64,000 nucleotides of DNA from Hormiphora californensis (GCA_020137815.1 CM035361.1:6360631-6424630), one strand, 5' to 3'. Shown: positions 1 to 11,329, counted from the stretch's first letter. A program made the numbers and translations. The notes: generated from the sequence alone by a model not told the origin.

Positions 1-1400
1 AAAAATGCGCATTGAATAGTGATGCTCTGGCACTAGGGTCAGTGCGAGTGACATCATTACGATAAACAGTGGGTGGGATCCTATCACACTTACTAGATGA
101 CTTGATATGTGACCAGAATCTCTTGGTGATTGAGTTAGAATCGTTCACTCCGAAAAAGTTGTTCATTTTCTGAATAATCAGATTCTTGAAATCCTTTCTC
201 GCAGTGGTGTACCTCTCTCTCGTGGGTGGGGTGGGGGTTTGACAAATAATTTTCCTAAGATCCTCCTTGATACGCCGCGCCGTTTACAGTCACGATCATA
301 CCAGAGAGGCTCTCAAAGGAACCCCTGAGACGTCTCATGGGAATGTACTTCTCAACACACTCGAAAAGGCTACTACACAAACTTCTTCCAAGCACAGTTA
401 GCATTACTCACAAACAATACCATCCCAGTCGACTCGGGCTAGAGCAACATTTAGACCCAACCAATCGGCCTTATTAAAATCAAAAACAGGTTCTAGCTTT
501 GCCCTTACGGATCTATACCCCGCTGAGATAGAGAAGGAAACACCATAGTGATCAGATACACATAGTGCGTCCTTCTCCATCACAGCTAGATCTCTGAGGA
601 TCTCAGGACAGTTAGTAAATAACAGATCTAGGGTATTGCCCTGTGAGTGAGTAGGAGCGTGTATGAGCTGTGAGTGTCCCAAATCACCACATAAAAGATC
701 AACAAAATCCCGCTCAAGGGAGTTAGGGGTTAGCACCACTGGGCCAATCGATGGTAGGAAAATTGAAATCACCGATTAGGATATGGCGCTTAAAAACCCT
801 TGGACTTGACAAGGTTACGCAGATAACACGAACATTACAGAAATTATCCTGAGAGAGAGTACCAACTCTATAAAAAGTACTGAGACACACACTGACATTA
901 TTAGCTTGACGCACACACTTAACAACTCAGCCTGCGTACTAAACTTACAAAACTGGTGACTAGAGATACTAACATCATCCCGAGGGCGATCAAGACACCA
1001 CCCCCGTTACTTCTAAATCTGAGAGCTGGGAAGGGTCAAAAGGGTGCGACTTGCCCGACCGATCGAGACGATACGTCCTGTAATTATTAGGAAGAACGGA
1101 GACAGAACTAATAGTAGGCTTGAGCCAGGTCTCGTTCAAATAATAATCGCGAGGTTTGTGTTCATAAATATACCCATGTATGTCTCCCAGCTTGAGTCTG
1201 TTCAACTCCGGTGAAGCAGAGCCCAGACTGGAGGAATGTACAAGTCCACGGACATTGTTATATAAAACACTGTAATCCTTGGGCCCAGGATTAGAGATAG
1301 AGGGATTACATATAAAATCATCAAAAGTTTAGAGCGTACAAAACAGAGAAAATACAACGACTCTACAGGACGACAGACACAACCTAAAAACATATATTAT
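1..1400 (-). pseudogene. LINE ORF2 remnant: APE-type endonuclease domain of a non-LTR retrotransposon
   Basis: Read on the minus strand, broken frames give the ordered motifs of an apurinic-type endonuclease: LYNNVRGL near 1260, YYLNETWLKP near 1120, a GDFNFPTIDW block near 740–780, and SDHYGVSFSI near 520–550. A linker ending KRFWSHIKSSSK near 90–140 normally leads into reverse transcriptase, so the RT would lie left of base 1. The endonuclease nicks target DNA to prime reverse transcription. Several frameshifts and stops separate the motifs, so this copy is dead. The motif spacing resembles CR1/L2-like elements, which is a family-level inference. It lies just downstream of an ORF1-like frame in the same orientation. 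Confidence 0.8.
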
Positions 1401-2072
1401 AGCACCTACAACCGACAAACTGAGGTACTTGTCAACCGTAACATAGACACTGCTCGGTCAAGAAAACTAATCTGATCAATATCAACTGAGTGTGTGAATT
1501 GTTAGTTGACGATGCTGGAAAATAACAAGGGTGAGGGTGAAAAAGTGAGTGAATGTTCCAATTGCAAAACCACATACCAGTGCTGACAGGTCACCACCAC
1601 CCACACACGGCATCTCCTCGACACTGACATCTGGCATTAAAACTTCCCAATAGTCTCTCTAATCTTTGGAAACATATTGGCAGGTTAGTGGGGGCAAAGT
1701 CGGGGTAAGGGGACAAAAAACAACATATTAGAATCGGACGATGTAGCCTGGGGTATAGTGAGAAAAAGGGGGGCGATGAGGAGTTAAACTAGTATAAATA
1801 CTTAAAAATTCTCAAATTTAAATTAATTAATTGCTTAATAATTAGCTAAATCCAACCAAACAATTTACAAACACACTTTCTCTCTCGCCTCTTCCTCATT
1901 TCAAGATCCACATCCACATGTGGTGCACTAAAAATAGCTCTCTCAATATGGTAGTGGAATGGGAAGTAAATATGTTGCACTACTGCTGCAGGGGGAGCAC
2001 CGCCGCTCTCTCTTGCATGCAAGTTAACAAATACACGGAGAGAGAAAAAGTATAGGGGGAAACAGCTATCAG

Positions 2073-2825
2073 TTATTTTAATTCACTGCGGTTGTTTATC
2101 TGTTCAGCTCTAACACTCTGCGGACAAAAGCACCAGTTTTTGTTCACTGAAAACAGTTTGTTCGGACCATCGTAAATACACTTTGTCAACATCGTCACGT
2201 GCTTCAAACTCCTCCTTTCTCTTCTAACTGACGCCGGTGCGTAATGGAAAACACCAATCTTCTCTCGTATCAGTGGCTTGATCTTGTTGAAGTCTGAGGA
2301 CAGCGTCTTGTGTGCCACAGATTGAACACCACAGTAACAGTTCGGGCTTTTTTTTATACCAGGGGTTCCTCGGTTTCGATGGGCAATTGAAATGTCCTTT
2401 GCTGAGAACTCAGGTATAACCTTTTTAACTGCTATCGATACCACCTGAGTTATGTCTTCATTGGGGGTCTCCTTGATGCCAGTGAAGATACTAGTGGCAC
2501 GGCCCGAGTACGCCTCGTTGGTTAGGAGACGGTCCTCCAGGTTCTCACATTTCTCCACCAGGTTCTCACATTTCTTCTCAAGAACTTTAACATTCTGTTC
2601 CAGAGCAGATTTCTGAGTATGAAGTGCATCTCTCTCTTGTCTCAGGGTGTCCAATTGAGATGAGAATCGACTCTGCATCACTCTAAACATCATCGCGAGT
2701 TGTGCAGAATGGTCAATCTTGCTCTCAGAGAATTTCTTGGCGAGTTTGATGGCTGCATCATCCGTGGTGGCATCCAATATTTTAGTAACTAGTTGTGGGT
2801 CACATCCTCTTACCCCGACTTGCAT
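2073..2825 (-). CDS. LINE ORF1-like coiled-coil RNA-binding protein
   Basis: An open frame of about 250 codons starts at MQVGVRG (minus-strand ATG at 2823–2825). Residues about 50–115 form a long heptad-like coiled coil rich in K, E and L, including two KCENL repeats. A region with GIKETPNEDI and KDISIAHRNR follows, the pattern of the RRM-like centre of LINE ORF1 proteins, and then a basic C-terminal part. ORF1 proteins trimerise through the coil and coat element RNA. It sits about 0.7 kb upstream of the endonuclease remnant on the same strand, as expected for one element. The frame is open although ORF2 is broken. A host coiled-coil gene is a less likely alternative. Confidence 0.7.
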   Translation of the reverse strand: MQVGVRGCDPQLVTKILDATTDDAAIKLAKKFSESKIDHSAQLAMMFRVMQSRFSSQLDTLRQERDALHTQKSALEQNVKVLEKKCENLVEKCENLEDRLLTNEAYSGRATSIFTGIKETPNEDITQVVSIAVKKVIPEFSAKDISIAHRNRGTPGIKKSPNCYCGVQSVAHKTLSSDFNKIKPLIREKIGVFHYAPASVRRERRSLKHVTMLTKCIYDGPNKLFSVNKNWCFCPQSVRAEQINNRSELK

Positions 2826-3520
2826 GTTAATGATGATTAAAGGTCGTGGTAGACGGGTGGGTAGCAAAAAGAGGGGGGTGTGGCGGGAGCTCAAAAAAAC
2901 GCAACCAAATGTATGTAGCAACAACGATAGTGTTGCTGTTTTTCTTTAGTTCCTCTCCAGTAAGGGGTAACAGTGTTGGCTCGATCTTTACGTCCCCGCA
3001 TCCGGAATTTTTCATCATTATTGCGGTGATGTCTCGGACCTGGTTGTGTCTAGCAATTGGGATAAAGTATGACTCCTTCATAAAACACGTCAGTCAAACG
3101 TTCCTAGTTAGAATTAGTAGCTCCATTTCTTCACATATTCGTATCTTGGACATCTAGATTCCCCAGCTTCAAAGTACGTCAACCATTTCCCTTTGTTGGA
3201 GTGTGTAATCTGTATTCCATTTTGATCATTGTTCCTCAAAACCAGACGTCGGACGTGTCCTCAGATCCACAAGAGAGCTCTACAACAAATAAATTGAAGG
3301 AGCATTGCATTATAGCGAGTTTAGTAGATTGATGACAAGGTCTCACAATTTATGAATTTTACACTAGTTGTAACATTTTAGCAAATATTATTATTGTGGA
3401 CTGGGATGTGGCGGATGGGTGTAAAATTAGATTTAGTAGAATTCATCTCGTTTTTGCTGTTTACACCCTTATATACTCTCCACATCAAGGATGAGATCTA
3501 CTAAATCTAATATTATTATT

Positions 3521-3833
3521 ACTAGCGCACCCATTAGGTGCGCCTCAAGTAAGGCCTTTTTGATAACCCACCCGGCTTCGCCGGGTTGTTCTTTTCGCCC
3601 CTTTTAACGTAAAAAAACGGTTGCCATGGCAACTGGAGTGGTAACTTTGGGGACTGAATAATTGAAATTTATTCGAAAATATTAACAAACTTCCACTGGA
3701 AGTTCCAAAAGTGTGAATAACAGCTTTACAGCTTTGGGCACATGAAGTGTTTTATGAAGGAGCACTGTCGCTTAGATACCGCCTAACGAACGACTTCGAC
3801 TTCGACGTCGTTCATCTCCAAATTATAATAGAG
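3521..3833 (+). repeat. Hairpin-rich interspersed repeat, unit 1 of a tandem pair
   Basis: The unit starts ACTAGCGCACCC and holds several perfect short hairpins: a GCGCACC/GGTGCGC arm, a CCCGGC-TTC-GCCGGG stem followed by a T-rich run, and AACTTCCA/TGGAAGTT. It ends in ATTATAATAGAGA. A second copy starts immediately at 3834. No open frame of note. It looks like a short non-coding mobile repeat; the class is not identified. Confidence 0.65.
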
Positions 3834-4281
3834 ACTAGCGCACCCATTGGGTGCGCCTCAAGTAAGGGCTTTTTGATAACCCACCCGGCTTCGCCGGGTG
3901 GTTCTTTTAACCCCTTTCATCGTCAATAACATGGTTGCCATGGTAATTGGCAACTGAATTGGTAACTCTGGGGACTGGCATGTTAAAAGTCATTCGAAAA
4001 TAATAAAAAACTTCCACTGGAAGTTCCAAAAGTGTGAGCAACAGCTTTGTGCCTATAAAGTATTTTATGAAGGAGCAGTCTGTTGCTTAGATACCGCCTA
4101 ACGAACGACCATCACCTGCTGTCCCAACCCTGACGGGCTGGTGACACCGACCGCGGTATAGTAGTGCTTGGAGTGGGGGCCACTGTTGGACCTCCGAACT
4201 GGTCTCGCGTATGTTAGCGTGTAATCAGGCATTCAGGAAAAAAGACGTTGATTCAGTTGTTCAAAATCAAATAGCTATTAT

Positions 4282-4315
4282 AACAAACGTTTCGACATAA
4301 GAATGTCCTCTTCAG
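4282..4315 (-). ncRNA. Hammerhead-like core in the left (inverted) arm
   Basis: This is the exact reverse-complement counterpart of the motif at 5248–5281, as expected from the inverted arms. The same caveats apply. Confidence 0.4.
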
Positions 4316-4460
4316 TGTTAAGCTAACGTCTGTAAACAAAATGCACTAATTTAAACGGTGCTCCTTCATAAACATAACACATAACCGGTCAATTAGTGGG
4401 TTTACCCGGTCCGAAATATGATCGCAGACGGGTCCGTGTTCTGATAGTTTGTAAGTCTGG

Positions 4461-5063
4461 GTGGATCACCCTCCCTCTCCCCCACCCCAACCCCCCTCCC
4501 CTAACCCTGCGCCGGACCCCAAGTTCGTTCTCAAAATACCCTACGTCAACGAGGCATTGACCCGCAAGTTCAAGTCCAGTGTAGCCAGAACCGGCATACC
4601 CATCCGGGTAGTCACCACATCTGGAAGGACGGTGAAAAGCGAGGTAAAAGCCGCCCTCTGCCGGAAGCTCGCCCCGGAACCACCTTGCAACTGCAACCTT
4701 CACCAGTCCGACATCCCCTGCAACACGAGGAACGTGGTTTACCAAGCCACCTGCCGCAGGTGCTCACAACAGTACATTGGTGCCACAGCAAGACCACTGA
4801 GAGAGAGGGTTAACGAACATGAGAGCAGTCAGCGCCTCGGCAATGACCGGAGTTCCCTCGGCAAGCACCTAATGAACGACCACCCAGAGGCAGTAACAGG
4901 ACAGAGGAACGCGAGAGATTACGAGAATTTTCTGAACAATTTTGATTTTAGAGTACATAGTAGAGGAAAAGATGCTCTAGAGACATTTTTGAAAGAGAAT
5001 ATTACAATTCAGAGGGTGCGCCCGAGCCTGAATGAATGCCAACAGAACGGGTTCATGTTCTGA
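4461..5063 (+). CDS. GIY-YIG endonuclease fragment of a Penelope-like retroelement
   Basis: The frame holds a Cys-rich lead-in (CNCNLHQSDIPC), then NVVYQATCRRC and QQYIGATARPLRERVNEH, the GIY-YIG signature with its conserved Arg and later Glu. Next comes the helical block around SSLGKHLMNDH, and it ends at GFMF. This domain nicks DNA for target-primed insertion. The usable start is unclear because the first ATG at 4461 lies inside the inverted arm; the true protein would be the C-terminus of an RT fusion. It is probably not functional alone. Confidence 0.75.
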   Translation: MDHPPSPPPQPPSPNPAPDPKFVLKIPYVNEALTRKFKSSVARTGIPIRVVTTSGRTVKSEVKAALCRKLAPEPPCNCNLHQSDIPCNTRNVVYQATCRRCSQQYIGATARPLRERVNEHESSQRLGNDRSSLGKHLMNDHPEAVTGQRNARDYENFLNNFDFRVHSRGKDALETFLKENITIQRVRPSLNECQQNGFMF

Positions 5064-5247
5064 TCAGTTTCTGACTAGTTTAGTCTTACACGGGTGATCC
5101 ACCCAGACTTACAAACTATCAGAACACGGACCCGTCTGCGATCATATTTCGGACCGGGTAAACCCACTAATTGACCGGTTATGTGTTATGTTTATGAAGG
5201 AGCACCGTTTAAATTAGTGCATTTTGTTTACAGACGTTAGCTTAACA

Positions 5248-5281
5248 CTGAAGAGGACATTCTTATGTCGAAACGTTTGTT
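5248..5281 (+). ncRNA. Hammerhead-ribozyme-like core in the right arm of the Penelope-like element
   Basis: CTGAAGAG is followed by a perfect GACAT-TCTT-ATGTC stem-loop and then CGAAACG, the order of a hammerhead core (CUGANGA, stem II, GAAA). Hammerheads are known from Penelope-like elements. One extra G precedes stem II and stem I pairing is weak, so self-cleavage is unproven. Confidence 0.45.
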
Positions 5282-5515
5282 ATAATAGCTATTTGATTTT
5301 GAACAACTGAATCAACGTCTTTTTTCCTGAATGCCTGATTACACGCTAACATACGCGAGACCAGTTCGGAGGTCCAACAGTGGCCCCCACTCCAAGAACG
5401 ACCATCACTTCATCTCCACGTTCATCTCCAAATTATAATAGAGATTATTATTCAACACAGTAAAAGTTAACAGTTTACTTAACACCCTCAACTTTTAAGT
5501 GATATGTGTGTTAAC

Positions 5516-7340
5516 ATGATACGCCTCCTTCTCTTCACAGCTGCATTGTGTGGAACAGTTGTTCTCACTGCAGGTTGGTCACATGATTTTACATATAATA
5601 TATCAAATTGATAGACGTTTTGTAGTTTATTTAATATGCGATAAATGTTTTCTTTTAGTGGTTAGTATCTTTATTGTATTTCAGACTGGACAGCTCTAGA
5701 GAAGGGTGTGTATGTGAAGATATTCTGGGACCTGGAGGAAACAACTCTCCAGATAAAGACGGACTCTACACTGGGTAGTGGTGAGATGATCTGGGTGGAC
5801 ATATACAAGGATCACTGCAGCGTGAGCTGCGGTATCGGTAGTGTGCGTGTGAAGTTCTCCTCTCCAATGCAGTATGGGATATCATACTGCTTCGACAACT
5901 ACATAGATCTGCCAGTGCAGCCCCCGGTGGAGGTGGATAAGATCTGGACCATCACCAAAACAAACACCGCCTGGATCATCACATGTAACAATGTGGAAGT
6001 GCTCAACTACCTGTTCACAGATAGTTCAGAGGACCGCTGTGTTCCACTGTGGGGTGGTGATGTTGTGGGGAAGTTCTACTTTAGCCAATATGACACAGCA
6101 TCTGACTTCTACAGAGCAGGTAATAGTACTGAACATCATGTGAGATTAGCAATGCTAATTTAGCAATTAGCATCATATCACGCACCCTGGACAAGCGTCG
6201 CTGGTTCAACTGCAATGAACTACAACGTTACTGTTTCTATTTTATATCAGGTGAGTGCCCCGCCTTTACTGTTGAGGAATCAACACAAGGAAACTGGCCT
6301 GCCGCATCAATAGGGACAACAGTCACCATCGAATGTGTTGCCACCCATATCCTATTGGGGAGTAAAACACTGACATGTCAGGAAGATGAATCTTGGTCAA
6401 GTGATGTACCGCAGTGTAAAAGAATAAGTAAATTAATTTGATAAATGTTATTTTTTAATTTTTTTTACGCACGTGTGCGTAAAAAAAATTAAAAAATAAC
6501 TTTCTTCCAAAATTTTTGGCGACCACGTCTTATTTTACAAAATACAAAACAAGGTAAATAAACCTAAAACTCCTGAGCTGAATAGTCGATCACCTTTACT
6601 TGGCATCAATTCAGGCCACATTATAAATTCTATAATTTTCAATTTAGCACTGCCATGTGCCATGTATCTTTTCTGAATTTATAAACAATCTTTTTTATGT
6701 TTTCAGAACTTGCAGTCACCGGTGCTGTTTTTGAAGGCAAATCCAAGGGAACTGAGAAACTCACGTGTGCTCTCACCACCCCTACCGGGTGGGAATCTAA
6801 AAAGGTGACCCTTGCGATCACTGATTTTGAGAGCAATACTGTCACTTGGACCTGGAATGAAGGTTCTCTTGAAGGCCCCACAGGCACCAGTAGCAACATA
6901 ATTGTAGCTGGTGGGGCGGTAGTTGCTAAGGTAGCATACAATAATGCCTACGGTCAATAATGCCTACACCCTAAAACACCTAATTAGAGGTGGAGGGTAG
7001 GCAAAACTGCTTGTAGGCATTATCGTCAACACCAGGGGGGTAAACCGCAGTTTTGCCTACGGTACATAATGCCTACCATGTAGGCAAAACTGTGATTTTA
7101 CCACTGATGTTGACAATAATGCCTACGAGCAGTTTTGCCTACCCTCCACCTCAGGGTGTAGACAGTATTGCATTGCAGTTGACAACTCGCTAAGGATATC
7201 TCGATTCGGTTTATATATTTACCGAATCGAGATATTCTTAGCGAGTTGTCAACTGCAATGCAATCTTTCATTCTCTTTTCTATCAATATTTCAATATATA
7301 GAAATATATATTGATAGAAAAGAGACTGAAAATAGAAGAG

Positions 7341-7407
<67 letters not shown>

Positions 7408-10400
7408 GAGGGAGAGAGAGAGAGAATTAAAACAAGCTAGTTCATTATTATAAAACTGAAATAAAACTGAAATACAACTGAATTTTACACAAGTCTGCTC
7501 AAAGATCTGCAGTAAAGGGCAAGTCCGACAGTTCCGTAGTTACTGATGGCTTTCTTGATCCTCTCCTCAAGGTCCCGATACTTCTTCCTCCTCTTAGCGG
7601 CAGGAACGTTCCCAGTGAGGCAGTGCTCGATGTGTAGTTCGGCCTGTTGATTGAACTGGGTCAGGGCGTCCGCCAGGAGTCCACCAGAGGGATTACTGCA
7701 ACCGATGAAGCGGTTCAAGGCATTGTTGTTCCCCTCCGAGTGGTTGTTGGTACGGGGACCTCCGTCTAGGACAGTCTGGAACATGTTCCACATCCGGATA
7801 GGGTAGATGGGTGAAAGGATCCAGGTGGCTTCGAAGTAGTCCAGGAATACTCCCGCCGCAGCTGCTGTGGATGGTGACAGGTTCAGTTTGAGGTAGTTCC
7901 AGGAGTCCACCACCTCGCCAACAGGAACGAAAGCCAGTCCAAACAGAGTTTCCAGCTCCAGCTTGAGCACGGGGTCAGAGGGGTAGTCCTGGAGCTTCAT
8001 TAGGTGTCGCCGTACTGCTTGCTTAGGTCAGGCAGCTCATGGATGGCGTCCTGGGGGGTCCCGCCTAGTAGACTGGTTACCAGCTTCGCAGGGGCGTCAG
8101 ATGAAGAGGTAGTAACTTGCCGGAGTCTAGAGAGGAAGGCATTTGCCGATGTTGTCTGGATGGAGGGGTCATGGGTGTGCGGGGTCTCCTTTACTACTCC
8201 AACTGGTTCATCGAGGGTGGTAGTTAGTCGTCCCGTACAGTTTGGTGTGTACTGTTTCCGGTCCTTGCAGGCCCAGTGCTGGACTTTCTGGGTCTTCCTG
8301 TTTCCACAGTAGAGGTATCCATTATAGGCGGCCTGTCGTCCACCTTTAGCACCAGTCAGGAATTGAAGAGAGGATGTGACAGGAGGAGGAGGGGTAGGTA
8401 GGGTAGGTGTAGCAGGCGGAGGAGGAGGAGGGGTAGGTAGGGTGGGTAGGGTAGGTGTAGCAGGAAGAGGAGGAGGAGGAGTAGGTAAGGAAGGTGTAGA
8501 AGGATCAGGATGTGGTGGAGGAGGAGGAGGAGGAGGAGGAGGTGTAGTATCGAGTAGGGAGTCCATTGCTGTTCGAAGAGCTGTTGATAATGGTAGAGAC
8601 ATGATTGTTAGTTGTGGCTGTGTGACCTCGACCTTTATACCTCTTTGCCACCGTTAGATGAACTGCCCATATCACGTATCCGGGCATCCGATCCAACCGA
8701 TTAGCATAGCGAATGAGACATGAGAGCTCCTCTAATCGTTGTAACAAGCCGTTAGATGAACCGCCCATATCACGTATCCAATCCGACATGAGACATGAGA
8801 GCTTAAGCCTTACCGATTAGAGGAGCTCTCATGTCAATCGGTTTACTCCAATAACTAACGAGCTATATCTCCTATATCGTATTGGTGCCGCCCTCAGGGT
8901 CACGTTACCAATCGGGATATGATGATTTGACGCTTGTAGGCATTATCGCCATATCAACAATAATATTGACGCTTTTGCCTACACCCAATCACCCCTGTAG
9001 GCATTATCGCCATATCAACAATAATATTGACGCTTTTGCCTACACCCAATTATCAATAATGTAGGCATTATTGATCGTAGGCATTATCGTACTTTATCGT
9101 AGGCATTATTGCCACCGTAGGCATTATTGCCGTTTTGACGGTTTTGCCTACACCCAATTATATATGCCTATATACCCTGTAGGCATTATTGACCGTAGGC
9201 ATTATCGTACGTAATCGTTGCTAACTCCATTAGTGTGACATTTAGCCCGACTTCCGGCTTGGGTGAAACCAAGTCGCACACGTGTGTGGTGAATGTGTAT
9301 GATCCAGATGATCTTGATACCGTTGAGGCGACAGATTCTGCTCTGGTTTATCTTCAGAAAATTGGTAAGTTCTCGTCAACAAAATCTGATTTAAATTATT
9401 AAATTTTCGAGAGGTTAGAACGTATCAAGTACTTGATACGTTCTAACCTCTCACTTAATTCATCTAATAAATATATTTTTTTACACACACACACACATAA
9501 AGTGAAATATCCTTCCAAGACTATTGGTTAGAACGTTTAAAGTAGGACTCATAATTCGTGAACTTTTTAGAATTGTTTCTGTCCGATCCGACGGAAAACA
9601 ACGACGGGTTCTTCTACACGCTCACAGAACCCATCGATTTGATTCCTATTTACGGCAATGATAAGTATATTGACATCAAAGATTCATCAACTTGTACGTT
9701 TACGTTTGGTGCTCTAACACCTGAAGTGGCATTCAGTAACAGCAAATTCACAGTAAGTATCATTTCAATATGTTTAATCAACACATCTACTAAAACTTAC
9801 TCGGATTATGGTGGAATAATGTTGGTTTAGTAATACATATGAGTGCATTTCTAACAATTTCTGACATTGTTCAATTCTTTACAGTTGCCTGGAGATAGTG
9901 GTATAAATGGCTTCGTTGTAACAACAATAACCTGTACCCTTAACTTTGATGACGCTGCAAGTTTAGGTGTTTCCTTGACCGTGAAGATAAATTTTGCAGG
10001 TATAATGAGTCATTTTAATTGGTACATCACTACCATTGCAAGACTGCTGCAGTTACAGGATTTATATCAGACATTTTCAGACATATAACAGCTTATACAT
10101 ACATATAATTACAAGTTATTTTGAATGAGATCTGAGCATGACAAAAATTGGGAAGGTTATGGATGCTATACAAATGCTGACGTTCAATATTATTAATTTT
10201 ACCCAACCTCCAATTTCAGCCCAATGTGAAACAGATAAAGCTAAAGGCGAGTTTTACCACAGAACATCAAAGGAATGTGATATTTGTCCCTGCAAGATGG
10301 CTAGAGACTCACAGTACGATGCATGTCCATATTGTGGTAAGTTGTCGCTTCAGCTATAATTGGTGGAAAACAGTCGTGCCTGAACCTCAGATTCATGCCA

Positions 10401-11329
10401 CTGCTATTTTCCACTGAAACCTGAGATCTCAGGTCTCAGTGGAAAATATCCGTGATCTGAACCGGAGGTTCAGGCACGGCTGTTTCCTGATTGATTACGA
10501 CCGATTAAGACCTTTTACGGCATGACTGCTTCCCCTAAAATATTGAATTGTAGTATTCGAGTTTACAATTTTTAAAAGTTAGCGTAATATTACGCTAACT
10601 TTGAAAAATCTCTCGGCCTCCCCAGCTAAGTACAAAGCAAGAAAAGATATGCAAGTTTTATCCAGAGTAGAGTAATGGTGAACAAGGCAACAGGCCCTTT
10701 CAAACTCTTTTAGGCGTCTCAAAGTAAAATTTATTAGGTCCACTAAATTAATTATCATTATTCATTAAATTATTCATTAAACTACTTATTAATATATTAT
10801 TATTCTGTTATTATTCATTAAATTATTCATGAAGCTTGCATAAAACAAAGAGAGGCTTTTAGGTTGTTAGTCTAAATAACTAAGATATCAGTTCTAGATG
10901 TTGTTAAAATTTTATAACATTCTTGTTGTAACTGTGTAACTGTTACGCTAGTGTATATATCTTATTTATAGCTGTCTTCTGTAATGCTAAAACATGTATG
11001 TTATACATAGTTATATTTATAATGTTATGTATCAATTGTGAAATACCTCTCTCGCCCCTACTCTCGAGAGAGCTCTTTCACCCTCCCTCCATCTTTCTGT
11101 CCATCAGCTGTAAGCACTGGCCACTGCTGTATCAGCTATATAAGCACTGCAGTAATTTTAACAATAATAAAAATGGTAATAATGCTAAAATACTGCTGGA
11201 AAGAGTAAAGCTATAAGCTGAAATCTTATCTAATCTAATTCGTATTTATACTGCAGCTGTACAATTACAGTGGAGGATAAACATTGTGTTAACTCTGTTT
11301 CCTCTTTTTCAGATATCGAGTCCGATTAA
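5516..11329 (+). CDS. Gene A: secreted FAMeT–CCP–Ig-like protein, interrupted by a MULE
   Basis: Exons: 5516–5573, 5685–6119, 6251–6427, 6707–6929 plus 9225–9364, 9571–9752, 9885–9999, 10220–10336, 11313–11329. All have GT–AG borders with matching phases, mostly phase 1. Residues 1–19 are a signal peptide (MIRLLLFTAALCGTVV). Next come a FAMeT-like domain (~20–164), a CCP module with four Cys, Ig-like β-sandwich exons, a Cys-rich exon (CETDKAKG…CDICPC) and the ending DIESD. The sixth-domain exon is split by a 2287-bp MULE. Removing it with one 8-bp target copy makes the total 1464 nt, an intact 487-codon frame. As it stands the allele is broken unless the insert is spliced out. The role is probably extracellular recognition (inference). 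Confidence 0.8.
7167..7430. repeat. Perfect palindrome followed by GA-rich run, inside the MULE
   Basis: ATTGCATTGCAGTTGACAAC at 7167 is mirrored by its reverse complement ending near 7266, a MITE-like palindrome of about 100 bp. A second 50-bp palindrome (CTTTTCTATCAAT…) lies at 7277–7325, followed by GAGAAAGA repeats to about 7425. Confidence 0.7.
7485..8000 (-). pseudogene. C-terminal part of a MULE transposase
   Basis: The frame contains LAFVPVGEVVDSWNYL and, further on, DGGPRTNNHSEGNNNALNR, the conserved block near the end of MULE-like transposases (RTNNxxEGxxNxLN). A helical, basic C-terminus follows. The DDE catalytic region that should precede it is absent and the frame is shifted relative to the FLYWCH frame. 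It is thus a truncated, non-autonomous remnant carried inside gene A. Confidence 0.7.
8000..8602 (-). CDS. FLYWCH zinc-finger N-terminal part of a MULE transposase
   Basis: After a long proline stretch (residues about 18–72, low-complexity TPPPPP), the frame reads GGRQAAYNGYLYCGNRK, then QHWACKDRKQYTPNCTGRL and HTHD. That gives W, C, C, H, H in FLYWCH spacing. These fingers bind transposon ends or host DNA and often precede MULE transposases. The stop overlaps the next frame's ATG (TAATG at 7998–8000), which probably marks an internal deletion that removed the catalytic centre. Alternatively it is a free FLYWCH protein. Confidence 0.7.
   Translation of the reverse strand: MSLPLSTALRTAMDSLLDTTPPPPPPPPPPHPDPSTPSLPTPPPPLPATPTLPTLPTPPPPPPATPTLPTPPPPVTSSLQFLTGAKGGRQAAYNGYLYCGNRKTQKVQHWACKDRKQYTPNCTGRLTTTLDEPVGVVKETPHTHDPSIQTTSANAFLSRLRQVTTSSSDAPAKLVTSLLGGTPQDAIHELPDLSKQYGDT
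10363..10495. repeat. Foldback MITE downstream of gene A exon 7
   Basis: GGAAAACAGTCGTGCCTGAA on the left is mirrored by TTCAGGCACGGCTGTTTCC on the right, with a central GAGATCTC. It lies in the last intron of gene A. Confidence 0.6.

Larger units (their letters stand above)
4116..5395 (+). mobile_element. Penelope-like element (3' part) with inverted terminal arms
   Basis: Arms of about 310 bp at 4166–4475 and 5090–5395 are near-perfect reverse complements. They enclose a GIY-YIG frame. The insertion is bounded by a 13-bp direct repeat, GAACGACCATCAC, at 4103–4115 and 5396–5408. Penelope-like elements typically carry a C-terminal GIY-YIG endonuclease, terminal repeats in mixed orientation and hammerhead motifs; all three appear here. 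The reverse-transcriptase part is missing, so this copy is 5'-truncated. Confidence 0.75.
3834..5450 (+). repeat. Hairpin-rich repeat, unit 2, split by a Penelope-like element
   Basis: The left part (3834–4115) repeats unit 1 with small differences. The right part (5396 to about 5450) completes it and ends in the same ATTATAATAGAGA. The 1.28-kb insertion between them is flanked by a duplicated GAACGACCATCAC. Confidence 0.65.
6930..9216 (-). mobile_element. MULE-type DNA transposon, internally deleted
   Basis: It is flanked by GTTGCTAA at 6922–6929 and 9217–9224 (8-bp target duplication). The terminal inverted repeats share the run ATAATGCCTACGGTCA repeated inside each end, and further TAGGCATTAT / AGTTTTGCCTAC subrepeats crowd both termini. 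Inside, minus-strand frames encode a FLYWCH-type zinc finger and a MULE transposase C-terminal part. 8–9-bp duplications fit the Mutator superfamily. Confidence 0.85.

Noticed and set aside
3560-3600. Bacterial Rho-independent terminator, suggesting contamination
   Set aside because: The hairpin repeats within an interspersed repeat next to intron-containing genes; no bacterial genes are nearby.
8376-8657. Gly-rich plus-strand frame
   Set aside because: Antisense of the proline stretch in the FLYWCH frame.
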